A stretch of DNA of 35,449 bases, taken from NCBI GenBank assembly GCA_028868695.1, contig JAGWTZ010000034.1, forward strand, positions 1 through 35,449. The letters run 5' to 3'. The notes beneath the pieces were generated by a model. That model made no database searches. It saw only the letters and a list, made by a program, of their open reading frames with translations, and had not been told where the DNA came from. This document shows, piece after piece, positions 9,383 to 18,609 of the stretch. A program made the translations under genes and the position numbers. This DNA comes from Alphaproteobacteria bacterium (lineage in GTDB: Bacteria; Pseudomonadota; Alphaproteobacteria; Rhizobiales; Aestuariivirgaceae). Every line of letters begins with the position of its first letter. Within the stretch, counting starts at the first letter, position 1.

Positions 9383-9625
9383 ATGGCACAAGAAAAACAA
9401 CAAAACCTGCAAGACACGTTCCTCAACCACCTCCGCAAGACCAAGATTCCGGTGACAGTGTTTCTGGTCAATGGCGTCAAACTGCAGGGCATCATCACCT
9501 GGTTTGACAATTTCTCGATGTTGCTGCGCCGCGATGGCGTTTCCCAGCTTGTTTACAAGCATGCCATTTCGACAATCATGCCGGGCGGGCCAATCAGCCT
9601 GTTCGATGATGAGCACCGGGACTAG
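9383..9625 (+). CDS. hfq: RNA chaperone Hfq
   Basis: An 80-residue Sm-like protein starting [15 protein letters not shown]. It contains the Sm1 stretch with [16 protein letters not shown] and the Sm2 motif YKHAIST. It forms a hexameric ring that pairs small RNAs with mRNAs and affects stability and translation. I preferred the ATG at 9383 over the upstream in-frame ATG at 9323 because the conserved Hfq sequence begins there. The C-terminal tail is short ([13 protein letters not shown]), as usual in alphaproteobacteria. The ntrX-hfq-hflX order is conserved in the class; Hfq takes part in nitrogen-fixation control in several relatives. Confidence 0.97.
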   Translation: MAQEKQQNLQDTFLNHLRKTKIPVTVFLVNGVKLQGIITWFDNFSMLLRRDGVSQLVYKHAISTIMPGGPISLFDDEHRD

Positions 9626-9664
9626 GGCTGTCAGGTTGGCATTCATCACAAGAATGGCACGGGC

Positions 9665-11011
9665 ATGAGCGGGCCGGGCAGTGGCGTGGATTTCACGCGC
9701 GAAGGGCCGGAGCTGACGCGTGCCATCGTCCTGCATGTTGAGCGCAAGACCAACAAAGCCCAGAATGCCTGGGAACGGACCGCCGCAGCCAAGCTCGAAG
9801 AGGCCATGGGGCTTGCTGATGCCATTGATCTCGACATTGAGCTGGCCCTGATTGCCCCGTTGGTCTCGCCGCGGCCGGCGACTTATCTTGGTTCCGGCAA
9901 GGTTGACGAGATTGCCGCCAAGGTGAAGGACGCCGAGGCCGAGCTGGTGGTGGTGAATGCCCAGCTCAGCCCCATCCAGCAGCGCAATCTTGAAACTGCA
10001 TGGAAGTGCAAGGTTCTTGACCGCACCGGGCTGATCCTCGAAATCTTTGGGCGGCGCGCTGCCACACGCGAAGGCGCGTTGCAGGTTGAACTGGCGCATC
10101 TGCAATACCAGCGCTCACGGCTGGTGCGGTCATGGACCCATTTGGAGCGGCAGCGCGGCGGCTTTGGCTTTCTCGGCGGCCCGGGCGAAAGCCAGCTTGA
10201 AGCGGACAGGCGCCTCATCCAGGAGCGCATCAGCAAGATTGAGGGCGAGCTTGAAAGTGTCGTCAAAACCCGCACCTTGCACCGCAAGGGCAGGGAGCGC
10301 GTGCCTTACCCCATCGTGGCGCTGGTGGGTTATACCAACGCCGGCAAATCCACCCTGTTCAACAAGCTAACCAACGCCAATGTGCTGGCCAAGGATTTGC
10401 TGTTTGCAACGCTGGACCCGACGATGCGGACCATCAACCTGCCCAGCGCGCGCAAGGTGATCCTGTCCGACACAGTTGGTTTCATTTCGGAATTGCCCAC
10501 CACGCTGATTGCTGCCTTCCGGGCCACGCTGGAGGAGGTGCTGGCAGCGGATGTGATCCTGCATGTGCGGGACATTTCGCACCCCGAAACTGAAGCCCAG
10601 GCGCACGACGTTTATCATGTGCTGGGTGAGCTTGGCCTTTCGGAAGAGCGGCGCGGGCATATCATCGAGGTGTGGAACAAGGCTGACCTGCTGGACGATG
10701 CGCACCGTGCGGGAATGCTGGCCAAGGCGGAGAGGCGCGCTGATGTGGCGCTGGTTTCATCGCTGACGGGGGAGGGCATTGACCATCTCCTTGATCTTGT
10801 CGAGCTGCGGCTGGCGCGCAGCAGCAACCTGTTCGAAATCGTTTTCGAGCCTTCTGACGGCATGGGCCTTGCCTGGGCACACCAGCGCGGCGAGGTGCTG
10901 GACCGTCAGGTGGACGAGAAGGGCCGCACGACGCTGACGTTGCGGCTAGATGAAAATGCCGCAGGGCAGGCCAAGGCGAAATTCGGCCGGGCCATCAAGG
11001 CCAAGAAATAG
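9665..11011 (+). CDS. hflX: GTPase HflX
   Basis: A 448-residue ribosome-associated GTPase. The N-terminal HflX domain (about residues 20-200) contains YLGSGKVDEIA, the VLDRTGLILEIF region and the glycine-rich FGFLGGPGESQLE linker. The G domain has G1 GYTNAGKST, G3 DTVGFI and G4 NKAD. HflX binds the 50S E-site region and splits stalled or heat-damaged 70S ribosomes. The ATG at 9665 lies 39 bp after hfq. The following DUF1697 gene starts 2 bp after its stop, so the two are probably co-transcribed. Confidence 0.96.
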   Translation: MSGPGSGVDFTREGPELTRAIVLHVERKTNKAQNAWERTAAAKLEEAMGLADAIDLDIELALIAPLVSPRPATYLGSGKVDEIAAKVKDAEAELVVVNAQLSPIQQRNLETAWKCKVLDRTGLILEIFGRRAATREGALQVELAHLQYQRSRLVRSWTHLERQRGGFGFLGGPGESQLEADRRLIQERISKIEGELESVVKTRTLHRKGRERVPYPIVALVGYTNAGKSTLFNKLTNANVLAKDLLFATLDPTMRTINLPSARKVILSDTVGFISELPTTLIAAFRATLEEVLAADVILHVRDISHPETEAQAHDVYHVLGELGLSEERRGHIIEVWNKADLLDDAHRAGMLAKAERRADVALVSSLTGEGIDHLLDLVELRLARSSNLFEIVFEPSDGMGLAWAHQRGEVLDRQVDEKGRTTLTLRLDENAAGQAKAKFGRAIKAKK

Positions 11012-11013
11012 CC

Positions 11014-11520
11014 ATGAAGCTGGCCGCTTTCCTCAGGGCGGTGAATGTGGGCGGCACAGGCAAGCTGCCGATGTCTGAGTTGAGGGCCATTTGTGAAGGT
11101 CTTGGCTTCACTGCCGTGCAAACCTACATTGCCAGCGGGAATGTGGTGTTTGAAACCAAGCTGGCTGCGCCTGCGGCAAAGGAAAAGCTGAGCCTGGCAT
11201 TGGACAAGCACATGGGCAAGCCTGTCGGGGTTTTCCTGCGCGATGCGGCCGGGCTTCGCACATTGTTGGATGAAAACCCGTTCCCGCAGGCGGACGGGGC
11301 GCGGCACATGATCATTCTTCTGGATGAGACGCCGAATGCAGAGATGATTGCAAATGCGCGCTTCATCACGGATGAGGACATTCGCCCTGGTACGGCCGCG
11401 CTGCACGTGCACTATCCAACCGGGCAGGGCGCATCAAAGCTGAAGATCCCCGGTGCCCAGCAAGGCACGGCACGGAACCGGAACACAATCATCAAGATGC
11501 TGGCGCTGCTTGATGGTTGA
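11014..11520 (+). CDS. DUF1697 family protein
   Basis: A 168-residue protein of the DUF1697 family, recognised by the N-terminus MKLAAFLRAVNVGGTGKLPM, the IASGNVVFET segment and the C-terminal TARNRNTIIKMLAL. No enzymatic activity is established for the family. The protein is predicted soluble, with no signal peptide or membrane segment. It starts 2 bp after hflX and overlaps the YdeI-like gene by 8 bp, so the three are likely read from one transcript. The family is patchily distributed, so its place after hflX may be lineage specific (inference). Confidence 0.85.
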   Translation: MKLAAFLRAVNVGGTGKLPMSELRAICEGLGFTAVQTYIASGNVVFETKLAAPAAKEKLSLALDKHMGKPVGVFLRDAAGLRTLLDENPFPQADGARHMIILLDETPNAEMIANARFITDEDIRPGTAALHVHYPTGQGASKLKIPGAQQGTARNRNTIIKMLALLDG

Positions 11521-12079
11521 CGCCGTCACTTTTGCCTCGCCCGAGGCGTTTGAGGCCTGGCTGGAGGCGCATGGCCAAAGTGAAACGGCCATCTGGCTGC
11601 GGCTGGCGAAGAAGGCGGCTGATGTGCAGAGCCTCACCTATGCCCAGGCTTTGGATGTTGCGCTTTGCCATGGCTGGATTGATGGGGTGAAGCGCGCTGA
11701 TACGGCCCAGCATTTCCTGCAGCGCTTCACGCCACGCAAGGCTTCAAGCCCATGGTCGAAGATCAACCGGGACAAGGCCGAGGAGCTGGTGAAGTCTGGC
11801 CGGATGACTGACGCAGGGAGGGCCGCCATTGCCCAGGCTAAGGCCAGCGGCGCATGGGCGAAGGCCTATCAAGGGTCAGCGACCATTTCTGTGCCGGAAG
11901 ACCTTGCCTTGGCCTTGCGTGACAACCCGGCGGCAGCAACTTTTTTCGAGAGCCTGAACAGGCAGAACCGCTACGCCGTCTTGTACCGGATCGGCGCCGT
12001 GAAAAAGGCAGAGACGCGGGCCCGGAAGATCGCGGAGTTTGTGTCCATGCTGGCGCGGGGCGAAAAGCTTCACCCCTGA
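11513..12079 (+). CDS. YdeI/OmpD-associated family protein
   Basis: A 188-residue protein of the YdeI/OmdA type. Recognition points are FASPEAFEAWLEAHG, the CHGWIDGVKR segment with its preceding TYAQALDVAL, FTPRKASSPWSKIN, and the C-terminal FFESLNRQNRYAVLYRI...ARKIAEFV helices. In Salmonella, YdeI affects resistance to antimicrobial peptides; elsewhere the function is unknown. I chose the ATG at 11513, which overlaps the DUF1697 stop by 8 bp, over an upstream frame whose first 20 residues look non-conserved. Its 3' end overlaps convergent mazG by 10 bp. Confidence 0.83.
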   Translation: MVDAVTFASPEAFEAWLEAHGQSETAIWLRLAKKAADVQSLTYAQALDVALCHGWIDGVKRADTAQHFLQRFTPRKASSPWSKINRDKAEELVKSGRMTDAGRAAIAQAKASGAWAKAYQGSATISVPEDLALALRDNPAAATFFESLNRQNRYAVLYRIGAVKKAETRARKIAEFVSMLARGEKLHP

Positions 12080-12873
12080 GGTTCTGCCGCCTTGGCCTTG
12101 TTCCACAAGCCATCCATTTCCTCGAGATTGGATTCGGCTGGGGACTTGCCACGTTTTTCCAATTCAGCCTCAATGAAGGCGAAGCGGCGTTCGAACTTTG
12201 CGTTGGTGCCGCGCAATGCGGCTTCGGGGTCAATTCCCAGATGGCGGGCCACATTGGCGAGGGCAAAAAGAATATCCCCAAATTCTTCTGCCTTCTTGTC
12301 GGGGGGAGCGGCCTTGAACTCGGCGATCTCCTCGGAAATCTTGTCATAGACATTTTCCACTGAAGGCCAATCAAAGCCAACCTTGGCCGCCTTGGCTTGC
12401 AGCTTCACGGCGCGTGTAAGGCCAGGCAAGGGCTTGGGCACTGAGGCCAGCAGGCCTTGCCTTGGTGCGCCGGCGCGCTCCTTGGCCTTGTTGGCCTCCC
12501 AAAAGCCTTTCTGGGGCTTCTGGGCGCGGGCGGCGTCATCGCCAAAGACATGGGGGTGGCGGCGGATCATCTTGGTCACAACGGCTTCGACAACGTCATC
12601 GAAGGTGAAGGTGCCGGCCTCGGCCGCCATCTGCGCGTGGTAGATGGGCTGGAACAGCAGGTCACCCAATTCATCGCAAAGGGCGGCCATGTCGTTCTTC
12701 TGGATCGCATCGGCCACCTCATAGGCTTCCTCGATCGTATAGGGCGCAATGGTGGAGAAGTTCTGCTCAAGGTCCCAGGGGCAGCCGGTCTGCCGGTCAC
12801 GCAAGGCAGCCATCACGGCGCGCAGGGTGGCGATGTCGCGGGGATTCATCTGGGTCGGATCGGGCTTGGTCAA
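12070..12873 (-). CDS. mazG: Nucleoside triphosphate pyrophosphohydrolase MazG
   Basis: A 267-residue protein with two tandem MazG helical domains. The first has CPWDLEQNFSTIAPYTIEEAYE and DELGDLLFQ; the second has ISEEIAEFK and AEEFGDILFALAN. The acidic E-x2-E...E-x2-D residues bind Mg2+. MazG hydrolyses (d)NTPs to NMP and pyrophosphate, cleaning aberrant nucleotides and influencing (p)ppGpp in E. coli. The first start after an in-frame TGA is TTG at 12871-12873, with AAAGG upstream; an ATG at 12847-12849 would remove eight residues. In many alphaproteobacteria mazG follows hflX on the same strand (recalled); here it is inverted and separated from hflX by two genes. Confidence 0.94.
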   Translation of the reverse strand: MTKPDPTQMNPRDIATLRAVMAALRDRQTGCPWDLEQNFSTIAPYTIEEAYEVADAIQKNDMAALCDELGDLLFQPIYHAQMAAEAGTFTFDDVVEAVVTKMIRRHPHVFGDDAARAQKPQKGFWEANKAKERAGAPRQGLLASVPKPLPGLTRAVKLQAKAAKVGFDWPSVENVYDKISEEIAEFKAAPPDKKAEEFGDILFALANVARHLGIDPEAALRGTNAKFERRFAFIEAELEKRGKSPAESNLEEMDGLWNKAKAAEPQG

Positions 12874-12891
12874 AGGTCAACCTTTCGTTCG

Positions 12892-12907
12892 CATAATATA
12901 TATTATG
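12892..12907. promoter_or_regulatory. Perfect 16-bp AT-rich palindrome before mazG
   Basis: CATAATATATATTATG is an exact palindrome starting about 20 bp upstream of the mazG start. Its core is entirely A/T within otherwise GC-rich sequence, and the 106-bp mazG upstream region contains no other gene. It may include a -10 element for mazG, a dimeric repressor operator, or both. The symmetry is seen directly; the function is unknown. Confidence 0.4.
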
Positions 12908-12979
12908 GAATATTTCTGCATGTGTGGCTGGGAGTGAATGTTTGGCCCCATCAATGGGTTGCGGCGGCGGCTTGGCATT

Positions 12980-15424
12980 TCAATTGAGCGGCGCCTGCTT
13001 GGGCCAGCTTTGCACCGCGCAGCTGGGCACCTTGTTGAAACTCTTGTCCCAGACATTGCGCTGGCAATCAAACCAGTATGGCGTCTTGGCCGTCCACTCG
13101 CTGCCTGGCCATTTGGCTTTGAGCAACTCCTGGGCTGGCCTTGAATAAGTGCCATGGCCGCCATGCCAATTGCAGCCATAGCGCGTCACGCGCACAGCCA
13201 AGGCCAAGGCCTCTGGCGCGCCATCGTCTCCCTTGGCGGCCTTGGCCCAGGCCAGTGCAGCCTCTGTGAGCTTCCTAGGTGCAGACGGTGCCTGCGCGAG
13301 GGCCCGCAAGGCCCGCCAGTCCACTACCTTGATCATTGGGTGTTGGCGCAGGACGGCATCGCGCAGGCTTTGCGCCTTGGCGATGGCGCCAGGCTCCAAC
13401 AGCGGTGCCAGCGCCTTGTTGCCGCCATAGCTGGTCAAGGCGGCCAGGCCGCTGGCTGAGTCATATTCAGCGCGCAAGGCAGCGAGTTGCCGGTCTGGCT
13501 CCCATGGGCACCACCAGTTCTTGTCATTGTGGTCATAGGCATCAATTTCATCAAATTGATCGCGCTTCTGGCTCAGGCTGTCATAGGCGTCCGGCGATGT
13601 GACCAGAATGCCAAAACGCGGGTTGCGCAATATGGTTAACAGGAGGAGGTTGTTCTTGCTGAGAGATGGATAGGTTTTGGCGGTCTCGTCACGCGCGGCG
13701 GTAATCTCAGGATTGAGCTTGAGCGCGTCCAGCGGCACGGCATTCCCGGTGGCGTATTTCCGCGTCCATGCGGCGCGCTCGAGCAAGGCGCGTTCCTGTC
13801 CGGTGAAGCGCTCATCCAACGCCAAGCCCTGAAGCTCTTTGGGCGGAAGGAAATTGTAGAGCACAGAGTTCAGTCTCGTGGGCGCCTTGGCATCACCCAA
13901 CGCAAGACCGAGCCACTGCTTCTTGTCTGCCGCCAGCCAAGGCGTGGTGGTGGCGGTCCAGTCGTCACTTGCGGAAATCAACTGGCTTTTCAGCAGGGCG
14001 TGGCCCTGCCCCACATTGCCTGTGGCCAGAAGGAATTGCGTGAAGCGGTGAAGAATGGCGCTGCGTGTCTGCGTGCCTGCTAGTGGCAGCGATGAGAGAC
14101 CCTTGTAGATCTCATCAAACTTCCCGGCCTGTGCTGAGAGGCGGGTAGCCTGCTGCGCGAAGGCACCGAGAGCTGCCGTTTCAGGCGCCGCGCCACAACT
14201 CGCCTTGGCCTTGTCACCGGCCTGCCTGGCCAAAGACCAGAGCTTGGCGCGGCTAGCGTTGTCTGTTCCCGCAGTGAGGCTATCCAGCAATTCGCGCGCC
14301 AAGGCTGGCATTGCGCCGGGGCCCGGCTGCAAAGCCAGCGCGCGGCTTTCAAAGTCTTTGGCCCAGGCCTGCCACCTTGGGCCCACCATGCTCCAGGGCG
14401 CCTCATCGTAGCGCTGGGCGATGGTTTGGCCCGTCATCATCCACAAGACCATCGGAGATTTGCGGGCAGCATCCGCCAATGCGGCCGAGAGCGTGGCGTT
14501 CTTGGGCAGCTTGCGTGTGATCCACCAATCATCGCGGCTGTCGCGCACGCCTATGTGGTCAAGATCATAGATGGCATTGGCGAAGCGGGTCTTGTCGTCG
14601 GTGGCGGCAATGGTTGCAGCAGGCTGGCTCAGTGTGGAGACGAGGTCGTCAATCTGGTGGCTCCAGCTTTCCTGCGTGTCCTGCTGGTTCTGGATATAGC
14701 CCTTGAGTTCAAGCGTGATGCCCCTGACTTCGGCCAAGCCAGGATCAGCGAGGATGGCATCCACCTCTCCGCGGGCTTCATCAAACTTGCGGTCGGCGGC
14801 CAGCAGGTTGGCGATGTTGTAGCGGGCATAGGCGCGGTGTGGCGAGTTGCCGGCTGCGATGGCGCGGAACTGCTCGATCGCCTTGGGCCTGTCACGGTAA
14901 AAGGCGATGGAAGCTTGCTGATAAGCACGGTCTGCCCGTTGCAGGTCTGCCCACTCGGGCTTTGGCTCGCTGGGCTCAGGCAAATTCACTTCGCCGCCAC
15001 GGGTGTCGGCGCAAGCCCCAAACACAACGGCCTGAGCCTTGAGCCATTCAGTGATGTAGGGGCTTTTCTCGCCCAGCGCAGCGATGCGGGATTTGAGCAC
15101 CGCCAAGGGATAACCCAACCGGCAATCATAGGCAGGCTCCGCCAGCTTCTGGTTGCCGGGAGCGAGCTTGCCTACCAGTTCTTTCCAGTTTTTGGACTCC
15201 TGCCAGTCGTGGCCAAAGCCACCAGAAATGTCGCCCAGCTGTGGGTTACCCAGACCGCTGAGCTGCCGCCAGGCGGTAGCGCTGAAGGGACCGGTTTGGT
15301 AGCCACTTTGAAAGGCGTCAATGGCACTGGCAAGTTTCTCAGGCGGGCAAGGTGCTTCCTCGGCCAGGCTGCCCCCGGCCGCCGTGAAAAGTGAAATCAG
15401 CAGCACGGGCAGACGCTTCAACAT
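12980..15424 (-). CDS. Large exported protein of unknown function, TPR-like region
   Basis: An 814-residue protein I cannot assign to a named family. A signal peptide is clear: positive MLKRLP, a hydrophobic core, and likely cleavage near AGGSLA/EE. About residues 150-260 look like tetratricopeptide helices (PKAIEQFRAIAAGNSPHRAY, RYNIANLLAADRKFDEARGE). The rest appears alpha-helical and aromatic-rich, with no catalytic motif I recognise. C-terminal features are WWCPWEPDR, RYGCNWHGGHGTYS and a TAKTPYWFDC end. Eight cysteines in the mature part are compatible with disulfides. The protein is probably periplasmic and helical-repeat. It starts 16 bp after the MBL hydrolase and lies upstream of mazG, so it is likely the distal gene of the dacA-MBL transcript. 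Confidence 0.75.
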   Translation of the reverse strand: MLKRLPVLLISLFTAAGGSLAEEAPCPPEKLASAIDAFQSGYQTGPFSATAWRQLSGLGNPQLGDISGGFGHDWQESKNWKELVGKLAPGNQKLAEPAYDCRLGYPLAVLKSRIAALGEKSPYITEWLKAQAVVFGACADTRGGEVNLPEPSEPKPEWADLQRADRAYQQASIAFYRDRPKAIEQFRAIAAGNSPHRAYARYNIANLLAADRKFDEARGEVDAILADPGLAEVRGITLELKGYIQNQQDTQESWSHQIDDLVSTLSQPAATIAATDDKTRFANAIYDLDHIGVRDSRDDWWITRKLPKNATLSAALADAARKSPMVLWMMTGQTIAQRYDEAPWSMVGPRWQAWAKDFESRALALQPGPGAMPALARELLDSLTAGTDNASRAKLWSLARQAGDKAKASCGAAPETAALGAFAQQATRLSAQAGKFDEIYKGLSSLPLAGTQTRSAILHRFTQFLLATGNVGQGHALLKSQLISASDDWTATTTPWLAADKKQWLGLALGDAKAPTRLNSVLYNFLPPKELQGLALDERFTGQERALLERAAWTRKYATGNAVPLDALKLNPEITAARDETAKTYPSLSKNNLLLLTILRNPRFGILVTSPDAYDSLSQKRDQFDEIDAYDHNDKNWWCPWEPDRQLAALRAEYDSASGLAALTSYGGNKALAPLLEPGAIAKAQSLRDAVLRQHPMIKVVDWRALRALAQAPSAPRKLTEAALAWAKAAKGDDGAPEALALAVRVTRYGCNWHGGHGTYSRPAQELLKAKWPGSEWTAKTPYWFDCQRNVWDKSFNKVPSCAVQSWPKQAPLN

Positions 15425-15440
15425 GGCGGCGTTTCCGGAG

Positions 15441-16229
15441 TTAGAGCCTGATTGTCATGCCATCATAGGCGGGTTCAACGCCGGGCGGAAGTTCATGCTG
15501 CAGTGTTGCGAAGTCGAGATCAATGTGCATGTTCGTGATAATGGCGCGGCGCGGTTTCAAATCCGCGATCACCGCCAGCGTTTCGGAAAGACAGAAATGA
15601 CTGGGGTGCCTGGAATAACGCAGGGCGTCGATGATCAAGGTGTCCAACCCGCGCAGGGCGTCCATCGCGCGTGCTGGCACCGCGTTCACATCTGGCATGT
15701 AGGCGGCATTGCCGAAGCGGAAGCACAAGGCCTCGATGTTGCCGTGCTGGACGGGGATGGGCAGGCCGGAAATGATGCCCCCTGCCCCTTCAGACTCAAG
15801 GGCTTCATAGGGAGTGATCTCGTTCAGGTCGGCAATTGCCGGGTAGCCCTTGGAGGCGACAAAGCAATAGGCGAAGCGGGTTTCCAGCGTGCGCGCCGTT
15901 TGTGCATCGGCAAACAGGGGCAGACGCTTCTTCTGGAGCAGGAAGAACGCGCGCAAGTCATCCAGCCCATGGGTGTGATCGGCATGGTCATGCGTGAACC
16001 AGACGGCATCAAGGCTGGGCACATCGGCGCTCAGCATCTGTTCGCGCAGGTCCGGCGAGGTGTCGATCAGCAGCCGGGTGGTTCCGGCAAGGCCTGTGCG
16101 GCTGGCCAGCAGTGAGCAACGGCGGCGGCGATTCCTGGGTTCGGCAGGATCGCAGGCGCCCCAGTCCCCGCCCACGCGAGGCACGCCAGCCGAAGAGCCG
16201 CAGCCCAATATGGTCAGCTCCAGGCTCAC
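15441..16229 (-). CDS. PhnP-like metallo-beta-lactamase-fold hydrolase
   Basis: A 262-residue MBL-fold protein. It begins LTILGCGSSAGVPR and carries the metal-binding signature THDHADH (His80, His82, Asp84, His85), then SRHPSHFCLSE and a later TNMHIDLD histidine strand. The closest described relatives are PhnP-type cyclic phosphodiesterases, but the substrate is unknown. No phn (C-P lyase) genes are nearby, so a phosphonate role is not supported. The GTG start (16227-16229) overlaps the tatD stop by 4 bp. The tatD-MBL pair is recurrent in alphaproteobacteria, suggesting a housekeeping nucleic-acid or nucleotide role (inference). Confidence 0.88.
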   Translation of the reverse strand: MSLELTILGCGSSAGVPRVGGDWGACDPAEPRNRRRRCSLLASRTGLAGTTRLLIDTSPDLREQMLSADVPSLDAVWFTHDHADHTHGLDDLRAFFLLQKKRLPLFADAQTARTLETRFAYCFVASKGYPAIADLNEITPYEALESEGAGGIISGLPIPVQHGNIEALCFRFGNAAYMPDVNAVPARAMDALRGLDTLIIDALRYSRHPSHFCLSETLAVIADLKPRRAIITNMHIDLDFATLQHELPPGVEPAYDGMTIRL

Positions 16230-17032
16230 GCAGCAGCCCGGAACGCGTGTGGCATGGGCACCTTGTCAAACAGGCGGAAGAAGTTGGCCGATGTCAAATA
16301 GGCCATCTCGCTCTTGCTCAGGCCACGCGTGGCGGCAAGCTGTTCCAGCGTCTTGACGACAAAGCCCGGCTCGTTGCTTTTGCCGCGGAAGGGCACAGGG
16401 GCAAGAAAGGGTGCATCGGTTTCCACCAGAATGCGGTCCAGCGGCAGAGCCTTGGCCGTGGCGCGAATGTCTTCAGCGTTCTTGTAGGTGAGGATGCCGG
16501 AGAATGAGACATAGAGCCCCAGTTCCACGCCTTTCTCGGCCAACCATTGCTGTGAGGTGAAGCAATGGAGTACTGCCTTGAAGGCGCCTTTCTTCATCTC
16601 GTCCTCCAGAAGGCGGGCCGTGTCCTCCTCGGCCATGCGGGTGTGGATGACGAGCGGCAGGCCGGTTTCACGCGCGGCAGCGATATGGTTCTTGAAGCCC
16701 TGCATCTGGGCATCGCGCGGGCTCAGATCATAGTGGTAATCCAGGCCGGCCTCACCGAGCCCTGCGACCTTGGGATGCCGGGCCAGTTTTACCAACTGCT
16801 CCACCGTGACATCCAGTTCCTCATGGGCGTTGTGCGGGTGGGTGCCCACGGTGCAGAACACATTTTCATGCGCCTCCGCCAGAGCCAGCAGGCGCGGGAA
16901 ATTCTTCACCCGGCTGCTGATCGACAGCATCAACCCCACGCCCTGCTCCTTGGCGCGCGCGAGAACGGCCGCAAGCTGATCAGCGAGGCCTTCATAGTCG
17001 AGGTGGCAATGGCTATCGACAATCAGGCTCAT
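16226..17032 (-). CDS. tatD: TatD-family metal-dependent deoxyribonuclease
   Basis: A 268-residue TIM-barrel hydrolase of the TatD family. Metal and active-site motifs are DSHCHLDY near the N-terminus, [25 protein letters not shown], and [17 protein letters not shown] near the C-terminus. TatD enzymes act as 3'-5' DNases/RNases with roles in DNA repair; despite the name they are not needed for Tat export. It overlaps metG and the MBL hydrolase gene by about 4 bp each, so it is an internal cistron of the dacA-tmk-holB-metG-tatD-MBL chain. Confidence 0.95.
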   Translation of the reverse strand: MSLIVDSHCHLDYEGLADQLAAVLARAKEQGVGLMLSISSRVKNFPRLLALAEAHENVFCTVGTHPHNAHEELDVTVEQLVKLARHPKVAGLGEAGLDYHYDLSPRDAQMQGFKNHIAAARETGLPLVIHTRMAEEDTARLLEDEMKKGAFKAVLHCFTSQQWLAEKGVELGLYVSFSGILTYKNAEDIRATAKALPLDRILVETDAPFLAPVPFRGKSNEPGFVVKTLEQLAATRGLSKSEMAYLTSANFFRLFDKVPMPHAFRAAA

Positions 17033-18588
17033 TGCGGTTTGGCCTCCTTGGCGGCGCCCTCTTCCGCATAACGCGGGAAGATGGGTTGCGGCGGGGGCAG
17101 GCTTGTGCCTTGTTTCAGGCGCGCGGCAAAGCTGTCAAAGCCGCGGGCATTCTCCGGCACAGCCAAGGCATCCAGCAGCTTGGCAGCGGCCTGCGGCACG
17201 TAAGGCTGCACCAGCAGGCCCACCATGCGCAGCACTTCGGCCGTGACATAGAGCACGGTTTCCATCTTGGCCGGGTCTGTCTTCTTCAGCGCCCAAGGGG
17301 CTTCGCCGGCGAAATAGCGGTTGGCTTCGGCCACCACTTTCCAGATCACGTCCATGGCCTTGGAGATGGCATAGGCGGCATGGTGCTGGCGCACTTCGGC
17401 GAGCATGGCATCGGCCTGGGCCAGCATGGCTTTGTCGTTTTCCGAAAGCGCCCCGCAGGCAGGCACGGCGGCGTTGCAGTTCTTGTTGATCATGGACAAG
17501 GAACGCTGGGCGAGGTTGCCGAGGTCATTGGCAAGGTCGGCGTTCATGCGTGCCACGATCACTTCATGGCTGTAGGAGCCGTCCTGCCCATAGGGCACTT
17601 CGCGCATGAAGAAATAGCGCACCTGGTCAACGCCGTAGTCTTGCACCAGTGTCTTGTGGCTGAGCACGTTGCCGGTGCTCTTCGACATCTTCTCGCCCTT
17701 GTTGAACAGGAAACCGTGCACGACGATCTGCTTGGGCAGCGGCAGCTTGGCGGACATCAAGAAGGCTGGCCAATAGATGGCGTGGAAGCGGGTAATGTCC
17801 TTGCCGATCACATGGGCCGCCGCCGGCCAATAGTGGGCGCGCGGGCCCGTGGTGTCGGGGAAGCCGGTGGCCGTGATGTAGTTGGTGAGCGCATCCACCC
17901 AGACATACATCACGTGCTTCGGGTCTCCCGGAACGGGAACGCCCCAATTGAAGGTGGTGCGGCTAATGGAAAGGTCATTGAGCCCGCGCTTGACGAAGGA
18001 AACGATCTCGTTGCGGTAATGCTCCGGCACGATGAAATCCGGGTTCTGCTCATAGAACTTCAGCAGCGGCTCGGCATAGGCGGAGAGCTTGAAGAAATAG
18101 CTCTCCTCCTCCACCCATTCGACCAGCGTGGAGGTCTTGATTGAAAAGCGCTTGCCCTCGCGCAGTTCGGTTTCCTCCTCGCCATAGTAGGCTTCGTCCC
18201 GAACCGAATACCAGCCGGAGTATTTGGCGAGGTAAATATCGCCATTGGCTTCCATGCGGCGCCAGATTTCCTGGACGGATTCGCGGTGGCGGGCCTGCGT
18301 GGTGCGCACGATGTCATCGGTGCGGGCGTTGAGGTCCTCGCCCATCTGCTCGAAAAGGGCGGCGGTGCGGTCGGCCAATTCCTGCGGCGTGATGCCCTCG
18401 CGGGCCGCTGTTTGCTGCATCTTCTGGCCGTGCTCGTCCATGCCGGTGATGAACAGCACATCCGCGCCATCCAGCCGCTTGAAGCGGGCCATCACATCGG
18501 TGGCGATGCGCTCATAGGCGTGGCCGATATGTGGCGCGCCATTGGCATAAGGGATGGCCGTGGAGATCAGGTAGGTTTCTTTGCTCAT
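17029..18588 (-). CDS. metG: Methionyl-tRNA synthetase
   Basis: A 519-residue class I aminoacyl-tRNA synthetase that charges tRNA-Met. The HIGH-type motif is in [13 protein letters not shown] and the second signature is KMSKSTG. The tRNA-binding anticodon domain occupies about residues 370-500. The zinc-knuckle cysteines of the E. coli-type enzyme are absent from the connective region, and there is no C-terminal EMAP/Trbp111 dimerisation domain. This is the shorter form common in alphaproteobacteria. Translation is probably coupled to tatD by a 4-bp overlap; holB ends 21 bp upstream. Confidence 0.97.
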   Translation of the reverse strand: MSKETYLISTAIPYANGAPHIGHAYERIATDVMARFKRLDGADVLFITGMDEHGQKMQQTAAREGITPQELADRTAALFEQMGEDLNARTDDIVRTTQARHRESVQEIWRRMEANGDIYLAKYSGWYSVRDEAYYGEEETELREGKRFSIKTSTLVEWVEEESYFFKLSAYAEPLLKFYEQNPDFIVPEHYRNEIVSFVKRGLNDLSISRTTFNWGVPVPGDPKHVMYVWVDALTNYITATGFPDTTGPRAHYWPAAAHVIGKDITRFHAIYWPAFLMSAKLPLPKQIVVHGFLFNKGEKMSKSTGNVLSHKTLVQDYGVDQVRYFFMREVPYGQDGSYSHEVIVARMNADLANDLGNLAQRSLSMINKNCNAAVPACGALSENDKAMLAQADAMLAEVRQHHAAYAISKAMDVIWKVVAEANRYFAGEAPWALKKTDPAKMETVLYVTAEVLRMVGLLVQPYVPQAAAKLLDALAVPENARGFDSFAARLKQGTSLPPPQPIFPRYAEEGAAKEAKPQ

Positions 18589-18609
18589 GGGGAGGCTAAT
18601 GCCCCGGAA

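Noticed and set aside
15441-16229. Part of a phosphonate (phn) degradation locus because of PhnP similarity.
   Set aside because: No other phn gene is present, and the gene is embedded in the tatD housekeeping chain.
17032-18144. Long open frame antisense to metG (370 codons).
   Set aside because: It lies wholly inside metG, which has complete synthetase motifs; the antisense product is glycine/histidine-rich and not family-like.
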